Below are positions 44,158-50,621 of a stretch of DNA of 50,621 bases, in pieces. The DNA is from Pararhizobium antarcticum (lineage in GTDB: Bacteria; Pseudomonadota; Alphaproteobacteria; Rhizobiales; Rhizobiaceae), in the NCBI RefSeq assembly GCF_001885585.1, contig NZ_LSRP01000092.1, forward strand, positions 1 to 50,621. The letters run 5' to 3'. Position 1 is the stretch's first letter, and each line of letters begins with the position of its first letter. The notes beneath the pieces were generated by a model. The model worked only from the letters and a program-made list of their open reading frames with translations. It made no database searches and was not told the DNA's origin. Both the position numbers and the translations under genes were made by a program.

Positions 44158-44851
44158 GGCGGAATTCGACAAGTTCGCCGGCGAATACGAGCAGGCCCAT
44201 GCCGCCAGCATCCGGCTGAGCGGAGAGGCGCCGCAGTTCTTCGCCGAATACAAGATCGCCGATATCGCCGCACGGATGGCGCGCCGTGGCGAAAAGCCCC
44301 GGCGCATTCTGGATTTCGGGGCCGGCGTCGGCAATTCGCTCGGCCCGATGCGGGCTGCCTTTCCCGAAAGCGACATCGTGCTTCTCGATCCGTCGGCGCA
44401 ATCGCTGGATATTGCGCAGGCGCGGTTCCCGGGCCAGGCCAGCTTTCAGGCGTTCGATGGCCAGACCATCCCCTTCGAGGATGGCCAGTTCGACCTGATT
44501 TTCACGGCCTGCGTGTTCCACCATATTCCCGAAGAAATGCATGTCGGGCTGCTCGGCGAGATCGGCCGCGTCCTGAAGCCGGGCGGAAGCTTCTTCCTGT
44601 TCGAGCACAATCCGTGGAACCCGCTGACACAGCATGCGGTGCGCAATTGCACGTTCGACGAAAATGCCGTGCTCATCAACGCCCCGCAGATGCAGCGGCG
44701 CATGGCGCAGGCTGGCCTGACCCGGACGAAAACCGTCTACCGGATCTTCTTTCCGCATTTTCTGGCGAGGCTGAGGCCGCTCGAGCGCTACCTCGCCCGC
44801 CTGCCGATGGGAGCGCAGTATTTTGTCCATGCTGTCAAACCGGGCCCTTGA
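44150..44851 (+). CDS. Class I SAM-dependent methyltransferase
   Basis: A 233-residue methyltransferase with motif I ILDFGAGVGNSLGPM, an acidic end of strand 2 (VLLDPSAQS) and post-motif LGEIGRVLKPGGSFFLFEH. The GTG start overlaps the glycosyltransferase stop by eight bases and follows GGAGGAG. The longer open frame upstream was not used. In this operon it may methylate a glycan or lipid-linked sugar (inference); a small-molecule substrate is equally possible. Confidence 0.85.
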   Translation: MLEAEFDKFAGEYEQAHAASIRLSGEAPQFFAEYKIADIAARMARRGEKPRRILDFGAGVGNSLGPMRAAFPESDIVLLDPSAQSLDIAQARFPGQASFQAFDGQTIPFEDGQFDLIFTACVFHHIPEEMHVGLLGEIGRVLKPGGSFFLFEHNPWNPLTQHAVRNCTFDENAVLINAPQMQRRMAQAGLTRTKTVYRIFFPHFLARLRPLERYLARLPMGAQYFVHAVKPGP

Positions 44852-45254
44852 GATCGGCCGGCTGCTGCGTTTCGCGGCCGTCGGCGTCCTGAACACTGCG
44901 CTCGGATACTCAGTCATCCTCGCCTGTCTTGCGCTTGGTTATGGCGATCTCCCGTCGAACGCTGCAGGTTACGCTGCGGGCCTGGTTCTGGGATTTGTCC
45001 TCAACAGCCGCTGGACGTTTTCGGATGCGCGGCGCGGCGGTGCCGGCGTCGCTGTCCGCTACGGCCTGTGTTTTGCCGTCTCCTACAGCGCTAATCTGCT
45101 CATCGTGCTTGTCGCCCTTTCATTTGGCGTGACGGCCAATCCCCTCGTTCATCTGCTCGGAATTATCGTCTATTCGGTGCTTTTCTATCTGGCCTCGGCG
45201 TATGTCGTCTTCCGCCCGGTTGAAACACGCAATGCCCGGAAAAACCTGAAGTGA
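44829..45254 (+). CDS. GtrA-family membrane protein
   Basis: A 141-residue protein with four membrane helices: 'LLRFAAVGVLNTALGYSVIL' at the N-terminus, GYAAGLVLGFVLNSRWTFSD, then two further helices. GtrA proteins are thought to flip polyprenyl-linked sugars or help their use at the outer face. The gene overlaps the methyltransferase by 23 bases. The pair with the GtrB-like enzyme two genes upstream is the classic combination. Confidence 0.9.
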   Translation: MLSNRALEIGRLLRFAAVGVLNTALGYSVILACLALGYGDLPSNAAGYAAGLVLGFVLNSRWTFSDARRGGAGVAVRYGLCFAVSYSANLLIVLVALSFGVTANPLVHLLGIIVYSVLFYLASAYVVFRPVETRNARKNLK

Positions 45255-45261
45255 AAGCGCC

Positions 45262-46791
45262 ATGGCTGTGACCGGTACGACTGTAGATCTTCAGGATGAT
45301 GCGGCAGCGCAAACACCGGCGAGCGGGCGACCGGGGGAGCAGGAGGCGCAGCGTATCCGGCTGGTTTTCTGTCTGGCGGCAGGCTTTTTTGTCACCCTGT
45401 TCCTTTGCCTCTATGCCAAGGCATTGCTTCAGGATCCGGACAACTGGTGGCAGGTCAAGGTCGGTCTCGATCTCACCGCCTCGCGAACCATGCCGACCGT
45501 GGATACCTATTCCTACACCTTTTCCGGCCAGCCCTGGATTGCCAAGGAATGGCTGGCGCAGGTGATCCTTGCAGCCGGATACACGAACCTCGGCTGGAGC
45601 GGCGTCGCCTTCATGACGATCACGGCCGTGACGGCGACGATGTTTTTCCTCGCCTGGAACCTCAGTGCGTCGCTGAAACCGATCCTTGCCGTTGCGGTCA
45701 CGCTGGCGATTACAATCGCCATTGCTCCGGTCTACAACGCGCGGCCACTGATCTTCAGCTTTCCCATCATCGTCCTGTGGACCGTCCTGCTTTTTCAGGC
45801 GGCGCGCGAACACCGGGCACCGCCGTTCTGGGCGCTCGGATTGATCATGCTGTGGGCAAATCTGCACGCGACGTTCACGTTCGGCTTCGTGATTGCTGCC
45901 TTTGCGGGGCTCGACTGCCTTTCGCGCGTCGGGTTCAAACAGCGGGCGCTGATTGCCAGATGGGTGCTGTTCGGTCTGCTCAGTGTTCTCATAACGATGA
46001 TCAATCCCTATGGTTTCAAGGCGATCCTTGCGACCTTCACGGTGGCATCCGGCAATGAGGCTGTGGCACTCATCTCCGAGTGGCGACCCTTCAATGCAAG
46101 ATCCGATCACGGCGGGGAGGCGGCCCTTCTGATTGGCATCGCAGCGATCCTGCTTTCGGGCTTCCGGATGCGCTGGACCTATGTGGCCTTCTTCCTCTTC
46201 ACGCTGCATCTGTTCCTGTCCTACAGCCGTTTCCAGTATCTGTGGCTGCTTCTCGTGCCGATCGTCGTGGCTGTCGATGTCGCGACGCAGTTTCCCGCCT
46301 TGTCCAGCCGACGGTGGATGGCAGTGCCGCGGGACGGGCTCGAAACGCTCATCGCCGCCCATGCAAAACCGATCAGCGCCGCGCTGATTGCCGGCTGGCT
46401 GGCTGTCGGCACTCTGTTTGTCGCCTATTCCGGGGTCTCGCCCAGCGAAAAGACAGGGGCCACCGGTGCGCTTGCCTTTGCCCGTCAGGAGGGGCTGACC
46501 GGTAAGGTCTTCAATGCCTATGACTTCGGCGGGTCGCTGATTTTCCACGGCATCCAGACCTATATCGACGGTCGCACCGATCAACTGTTCCTCGGTGGCT
46601 TCATGAAATCCACGTTCGAGATGGACACAGCCGCCGGAAAGTCACTGCTGCAGGCACAGATCGGGAAATACGATATCCGCTGGGCGCTGCTGCCGCCGGC
46701 GGACGACCGTATTCCGACCTTCCGGCAACTGCCGGGCTGGCGGCAGGCCTATGCCGATGAATTTGCTGTGATCTATGTCAACGAAAACTGA
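45262..46791 (+). CDS. Polytopic membrane protein, GT-C glycosyltransferase-like
   Basis: A 509-residue protein with about ten hydrophobic helices. An N-terminal extracytoplasmic loop has 'LLQDPDNWWQVKVGLDLTAS' and QPWIAKEWLAQVIL, and a soluble C-terminal part has FNAYDFGGSLIFHGIQTYIDGRTDQL in the position of the 'DGR' motif common to this family (quoted in part: HGIQTYIDGRTDQL). The layout is that of GT-C enzymes that take a sugar from a polyprenyl carrier at the periplasmic face. Starts seven bases after the GtrA-like gene. A specific acceptor cannot be named. Confidence 0.7.
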   Translation: MAVTGTTVDLQDDAAAQTPASGRPGEQEAQRIRLVFCLAAGFFVTLFLCLYAKALLQDPDNWWQVKVGLDLTASRTMPTVDTYSYTFSGQPWIAKEWLAQVILAAGYTNLGWSGVAFMTITAVTATMFFLAWNLSASLKPILAVAVTLAITIAIAPVYNARPLIFSFPIIVLWTVLLFQAAREHRAPPFWALGLIMLWANLHATFTFGFVIAAFAGLDCLSRVGFKQRALIARWVLFGLLSVLITMINPYGFKAILATFTVASGNEAVALISEWRPFNARSDHGGEAALLIGIAAILLSGFRMRWTYVAFFLFTLHLFLSYSRFQYLWLLLVPIVVAVDVATQFPALSSRRWMAVPRDGLETLIAAHAKPISAALIAGWLAVGTLFVAYSGVSPSEKTGATGALAFARQEGLTGKVFNAYDFGGSLIFHGIQTYIDGRTDQLFLGGFMKSTFEMDTAAGKSLLQAQIGKYDIRWALLPPADDRIPTFRQLPGWRQAYADEFAVIYVNEN

Positions 46792-46865
46792 CATCGGCGT
46801 CTCCGTCTGATCGCCATTCGTACATCATGAACGCCTAATATAGTTAATGTTAGGGGTGTCTGTAT

Positions 46866-46905
46866 TTAACCTTTGTTAACCATGTTCTGTAAGTTTTGGT
46901 TAACC
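46866..46905. promoter_or_regulatory. Three TTAACC repeats upstream of the ParA-like gene
   Basis: TTAACC occurs at 46866, 46876 and 46900, the first two exactly one helical turn apart and the second inside GTTAACCATG. TTAACCAT resembles a half-site of the alpha-proteobacterial cell-cycle regulator CtrA, whose full site is TTAA-N7-TTAA; here the spacing is N6. Confidence 0.35.
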
Positions 46906-46976
46906 GGAGCGCGATGGGTTTTGCGCTTTACGGGAGCCATGCCGGGGCTCGGGCAGGAATACAGACAGGGACAACG

Positions 46977-47669
46977 ATGCCAGTCATCACACTAGCAAAC
47001 ACCAAGGGCGGCGCAGGCAAGACGACGGCCGCTCTTATTCTCGCGACCGAGCTGGCGCGCCATGGCGCGCGCGTCACCATTCTGGATGCCGATCCGCAGC
47101 ACTGGATTTCGCACTGGAAGGAAACTTCCGGTCCGATCCGCAATGTCGAGGTGATCTCCCACGTCACCATGGCCTCGATCCAGGGCCATATTCGCGAAAA
47201 CAGCGGCAATACCGACTATTTCATCGTCGATCTGGCCGGCGCACGCAACACGCTCATGGCAACGGCCATCGGGCTCTCCGATCATGTGCTCATCCCGATC
47301 CAGGGCTGTGCGATGGATGCGCGGGGCGGTGCGCAGGTTCTGGAGCTTCTGGGCCTGCTCGAAAAACAGGCTGGCATCCGCATTCCGCATTCCGTCGTGC
47401 TCACCCGGGTCAACTCGCTGGTCACGACGCGGGCGCTGCAGGTCGTCAAGGAACTGCTCGCCTTGCGTCGGGTGGCGGTGCTGGACACGCCGATCATCGA
47501 GCGCTCGGCGTTCCGTGATATTTTCGACTGTGGCGGGACGTTGCAGACGATGGACGCAAGCCGGATCAGCAATCTCGAAAAGGCCTGTGACAACGCACGC
47601 GTCTTTGCCGATGAAGTCCGTCGTCTTGTGCCGCTGCGCAGGGTCGGTTCGATGCGTCGCGCCGCTTGA
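46977..47669 (+). CDS. Solitary ParA/MinD-type P-loop ATPase
   Basis: A 230-residue ATPase with the deviant Walker A motif LANTKGGAGKTTAALIL (about 6-22) and DADPQHWISHW (Walker A'). 'DYFIVDLAGARNTLMATAIG' is the Walker B region and 'HVLIPIQGCAMDARGGAQVL' follows. No ParB or plasmid replication gene is adjacent, so it is likely an orphan that positions a cargo or regulates a process, not a plasmid partition locus. An in-frame ATG at 46914 with GGAG before it is a possible earlier start; MPVITLANTKGG is the usual N-terminus and was preferred. Confidence 0.85.
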   Translation: MPVITLANTKGGAGKTTAALILATELARHGARVTILDADPQHWISHWKETSGPIRNVEVISHVTMASIQGHIRENSGNTDYFIVDLAGARNTLMATAIGLSDHVLIPIQGCAMDARGGAQVLELLGLLEKQAGIRIPHSVVLTRVNSLVTTRALQVVKELLALRRVAVLDTPIIERSAFRDIFDCGGTLQTMDASRISNLEKACDNARVFADEVRRLVPLRRVGSMRRAA

Positions 47670-47712
47670 TCGCGGCGGCGATTATCAGAGAACAGCTCTG
47701 ACGCCGCTCCTG

Positions 47713-49002
47713 TCAGAACCGGTGGTCGATGAAATGCTTCGCCTGCGCTCCGACATGGTAGAAGGCGGACTTGAGGCTGCGCCAGGGGTCCGGCGTCAAC
47801 GACGAGGCGGCCAGCGGCAGGGCCGTCGCTTGCCCGCTGACATGCTGGGCAAGCGCCCGTCCGAAGACCGTGCCGGGCGCGATGCCGCGGCCGTTATAGC
47901 CGCTGACTGAAACGACGTTGGGCGCCAGTTCGTGCATTTTCGGCAGGTTGTTCGTGGTCATGCCGATCTGGCCATCCCACCAGTATTCGAACTGGACGTC
48001 GCCGACATAGGGAAAGAGCTTTTTGAGCGACCGCTTGGCAAAGGCCCTGTGGGTACCCTCCGCCATGGCATCGAGGCGTCCGATGCTGCCGAAGATCAGC
48101 CGGTTCTGCTGGTCCATCCGGAATGAGGTCATCACCATGCCCGTATCCCAGCATCCCTGGCGTTCCGGAAGGATCGTCTTGGCGATGTTGTCGGACAGCG
48201 GGTGGGTGGCAAACTGGAAATAGGGCAGGATTGTCAATTCGCGGGTGTGTTCCTTCCACGGCGTCTGCGCGACAAGGCTGCCATAGGCGTTGGTCGCCAG
48301 AATGACGTGGCGGGCGGTGATCGTGCCGCCTCCCACGGTTAACGTCCAGAGGTCGCCTTTGCGTTCGGCCGCCACGAGCGGCGTTTCCGTGTAGATCTGT
48401 GCACCGGCAGCGATTGCGGCGCGCGCCAGCCCGCGGGCATAGGCAAGCGGCTGGATCGTGCCGGCGCGGCGATCGATCAGGGCGCCGGAAAAGCCTTCGG
48501 CGCCGGAGAGCGTGCTGGCTTGTGCTGAAGCGAGAAGCTCGACCGGTGCGCCGCGTTTCTTCCACTGGGCCGCGCGCGCGCTGATGTCCTTCAGGCCATC
48601 CTCGCCGATGGCCATATGCAGCGTGCCGTTGCGCACGGCCTCGCAGGCGATGGCATGTTTTTCGATCAGGCTAAACACGAGGGCAGGGCCATTGCCGAGT
48701 TCGGTCAGGAGCCTGTCTCCGGCCTCCCTGCCGAGGGTTGCGATGAGATCGTCGGGCTTGACCCACATGCCGGCATTGACCAGGCCGACATTGCGGCCGG
48801 AGCCGCCAAAGCCGATCGTTCTGGCTTCCGCGACGGCGACCGTCCTGCCGGTTTCCGCCAGATGCAGCGCTGCCGATAGGCCGGTAAATCCGCCACCAAC
48901 AACTGCGACATCAACAGTAATGTCCGAGGCCAGCGGACGTGTCTCAGGGGCAGACGGGGCGGTTGCGTGCCAGAGATTGGGAAGGGGACGTTCCGCGGCC
49001 AT
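47713..49002 (-). CDS. FAD-dependent oxidoreductase, DAO family (PuuB/DadA-like)
   Basis: Amine/amino-acid oxidase-type flavoprotein of 429 residues. The dinucleotide-binding motif is 'VDVAVVGGGFTGLSAALHLA' followed by ETGRTVAVAEA (about 27-57). The late motif 'VVSVSGYNGRGIAPGTVFGR' closes the FAD site, and the layout fits gamma-glutamylputrescine oxidase and D-amino-acid dehydrogenase relatives. The ATG at MAAERP was chosen because AAGGA is nine bases upstream; the ATG three codons earlier touches that site. It is a single gene, and substrate is unknown. A link to the glutamylation genes upstream is possible but not shown. Confidence 0.88.
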   Translation of the reverse strand: MAAERPLPNLWHATAPSAPETRPLASDITVDVAVVGGGFTGLSAALHLAETGRTVAVAEARTIGFGGSGRNVGLVNAGMWVKPDDLIATLGREAGDRLLTELGNGPALVFSLIEKHAIACEAVRNGTLHMAIGEDGLKDISARAAQWKKRGAPVELLASAQASTLSGAEGFSGALIDRRAGTIQPLAYARGLARAAIAAGAQIYTETPLVAAERKGDLWTLTVGGGTITARHVILATNAYGSLVAQTPWKEHTRELTILPYFQFATHPLSDNIAKTILPERQGCWDTGMVMTSFRMDQQNRLIFGSIGRLDAMAEGTHRAFAKRSLKKLFPYVGDVQFEYWWDGQIGMTTNNLPKMHELAPNVVSVSGYNGRGIAPGTVFGRALAQHVSGQATALPLAASSLTPDPWRSLKSAFYHVGAQAKHFIDHRF

Positions 49003-49079
49003 GCGTGGCATTCCTTGTGCTGTCGGTCTTGCTGTTCGAGACAGATAGACCATCGCCGCAAAGAATTTTAATGACAATA

Positions 49080-49100
49080 GCTGATGACGTCATGATCAGC
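49080..49100. promoter_or_regulatory. Inverted repeat upstream of the flavin oxidase gene
   Basis: GCTGAT and ATCAGC flank a 9-base centre that itself contains TGACGTCA overlapping the left arm. It lies 78 bases before the oxidase start and could be an operator. Confidence 0.3.
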
Positions 49101-49166
49101 GCAGACGCCGGTCACAGGCGAAAAGCCTGCAGCCGATGACGCACCTGAACGACCGCCCCAGGCGCG

Positions 49167-50558
49167 TCAGTCGAGGAATTCGACGACGGTTCCGACGCTG
49201 ACCATCTTGCCCAGTTCGTTGGCATCCCAGTTGGTCAGGCGCACGCAGCCATGGCTCTGGGTCTTGCCGATCTTTGACGGTTCCGGTGTGCCATGAATGC
49301 CGTAGGTCGGTTTCGACAGGGCGATCCACATCGTGCCGACAGGGCCGTTCGGCCCCGGCTGCAGCGTCAGGACCTTGTCGTTTTCGCCCTGCTTGAAGTT
49401 GATCTTCGGATTGTAGGTGTAACCCGGATCAAAGGCGATGCGGTCAACCTGCACCGTACCGGACGGCGACGGCGTGTCGGACGAACCGATGGTGGCCGGA
49501 TAGGCGGCAATCAGCGACCCGGCGTCGTCATAGGCAAGGACCTGCTTGCGCGCCTTGTCGGCGACGATGCGGGCGACCTTGCCCTTTTTGGTCTCGCCGG
49601 GATTGATCACCTTGATGGTCGAACCGGGCACGGTGAAATCGACGCCGGGATTGAGTTCGCGCAGATAGGCTTCGTCCATGTGGAACTTCTCGCCCAGCAT
49701 TTCCGTGGTCGAGGTGAAGGACAGATGCGGCAAAACGGCCTTGTGCGCGTAGTCTTCCGGGATCGAGGCGACATAAGGGCCGGCAGCGTCTGCCGCCGTG
49801 ATCGTGTAGCTGGTGATCGGCAGGCCGCCGTTCAGGCGCAGGCGCTCGAGAATATCGTCCGTGTTGTTCGGATCGAGCGTTTCGCCTTTCGCCTGCTGCC
49901 AGGCCTCGATCGCCTTGGTGACGTTCGAGCCCATCTTGCCGTCGATGACACCGGGTGAAAAGCCTTCGCGGTCGAGGAAGACCTGCAGCGCTGTAATCTC
50001 GGCGCTGGATTTCTTCGTGACCGCCATGGCCCGCGGCAGCGTCGACTGGCGCTGCGGGTTGGTCTCGTCCTCGGCAGGCAGGGCTGCCATGTCGTTTTCG
50101 TCTGCCGGTGCGGACAGGGTGTTGGGCAGTTCCCCCCGCTCCACACCCTGCGGCGTGACTTCGCGGAAATCCGGAATGGAACCTGTTACGTCGCCGGGCT
50201 CTGAAAAACCGTAGCCGCGATCGGAATCGTAGGCCTCGTTGTCAAAGCCCTGGTTGGAGTAGACATCGACATTGGCCTGGCGCCGGTTGACGGCGTTGCC
50301 GGACCGGCCATTGCGCATGACGGTGGCGACAACATTGCCCCAGTTATCGACCAGAACGGTGCGGCCGTTGCGGTCGCGCATCGTCTGCACTTCGCCCGAT
50401 TCCGGAACATAATCGAGAATCTCGCCCTGCGGTGTCACGAGCACAGCATCCGGCGGCAGGCGGCCAAAACTGTCCTGTGCCTGCACGTGGAAAGCGAAGA
50501 GTGTCGATGCGCTCACGGCGGCAAGAAGGACACGGCGGGTCTTTGAAGCAAGCGTCAC
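49167..50558 (-). CDS. Exported L,D-transpeptidase with peptidoglycan-binding domain
   Basis: Periplasmic cell-wall enzyme of 463 residues. A Sec signal (residues 1-28, cleavage near VQAQ|DS) is followed by a low-complexity region (about 85-180), a PG_binding_1 domain (about 187-225; ALQVFLDREGFSPGVIDGKMG), a probable LysM-like segment (about 270-320) and the YkuD catalytic domain (about 330-463). The active site is complete: His422 in YGIHGTPEP and SHGCVRL with Cys438. Such enzymes make 3-3 crosslinks or attach proteins to peptidoglycan, and Rhizobiales encode many. The start codon is GTG, after ACAGG. Confidence 0.93.
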   Translation of the reverse strand: MTLASKTRRVLLAAVSASTLFAFHVQAQDSFGRLPPDAVLVTPQGEILDYVPESGEVQTMRDRNGRTVLVDNWGNVVATVMRNGRSGNAVNRRQANVDVYSNQGFDNEAYDSDRGYGFSEPGDVTGSIPDFREVTPQGVERGELPNTLSAPADENDMAALPAEDETNPQRQSTLPRAMAVTKKSSAEITALQVFLDREGFSPGVIDGKMGSNVTKAIEAWQQAKGETLDPNNTDDILERLRLNGGLPITSYTITAADAAGPYVASIPEDYAHKAVLPHLSFTSTTEMLGEKFHMDEAYLRELNPGVDFTVPGSTIKVINPGETKKGKVARIVADKARKQVLAYDDAGSLIAAYPATIGSSDTPSPSGTVQVDRIAFDPGYTYNPKINFKQGENDKVLTLQPGPNGPVGTMWIALSKPTYGIHGTPEPSKIGKTQSHGCVRLTNWDANELGKMVSVGTVVEFLD

Positions 50559-50621
50559 GATGAACCTGTTTTTCTAGCGGTAAGTCTCGGGGCGTACAGA
50601 GCAATTTGGACGGTAATATGA

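Noticed and set aside
46896-46976. N-terminal extension of the ParA-like protein
   Set aside because: ParA proteins start just before the Walker A motif; the extra residues resemble translated leader, although the ATG at 46914 has a passable ribosome site.

Overview
The window looks like chromosomal (or chromid) DNA of an alpha-proteobacterium of the order Rhizobiales, most likely Rhizobiaceae. The reasons are GC-rich coding DNA, RIME-type intergenic palindromes, an FMN riboswitch placed before a RibH2-type lumazine synthase, and many ABC and TRAP uptake systems beside small catabolic operons. I see no rRNA, tRNA, CRISPR array, insertion sequence or prophage.

Left part (1-12.3 kb): a polyamine-type solute-binding protein and a LysR regulator, an HSL-type esterase, an exported MsrA, an ACT-domain protein, a CocE/X-Pro-peptidase-type hydrolase, a small secreted PAAR-like protein, and a complete peptide-type ABC importer (binding protein, two permeases, fused double ATPase) on the minus strand.

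Centre (12.5-28.9 kb): two adjacent catabolic systems for trimethylammonium (betaine) compounds. The first is a minus-strand operon with a divergent GlxA/AraC regulator. Its five enzymes match the route gamma-butyrobetaine -> L-carnitine -> glycine betaine: ADP-forming CoA ligase, acyl-CoA dehydrogenase, CaiD-like hydratase, carnitine dehydrogenase fused to a thioesterase, and a BKACE 3-dehydrocarnitine cleavage enzyme. Two RIME repeats sit in its gaps. The second is a plus-strand operon behind a divergent LysR-type regulator with two HTH domains. It encodes a histidine-ammonia-lyase homologue without the MIO triad, a hydantoinase-like amidohydrolase, an N-carbamoyl-amino-acid hydrolase, a DUF917 protein and a urocanase homologue. 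This is the gene set expected for ergothioneine (or S-methyl-ergothioneine) breakdown to glutamate with release of trimethylamine, and it is the most interesting system in the window.

Right part (28.9-50.6 kb): ribH2 behind an FMN riboswitch. Next is an RpiR regulator with a four-gene PotABCD/AfuA-type importer. Then comes a plus-strand catabolic run: N-formylglutamate-amidohydrolase-like enzyme, three-gene TRAP transporter, glutamine-synthetase-like ligase, aldehyde dehydrogenase and iron-type alcohol dehydrogenase. It looks like gamma-glutamylation of an amino alcohol or amine. After it come a four-gene lipid-linked glycosylation module (GtrB-like, methyltransferase, GtrA-like, polytopic GT-C-like protein), a solitary ParA-like ATPase, a DadA/PuuB-type oxidase and an exported L,D-transpeptidase.

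All assignments come from reading the translated sequence and recalling family motifs. No database search was run.
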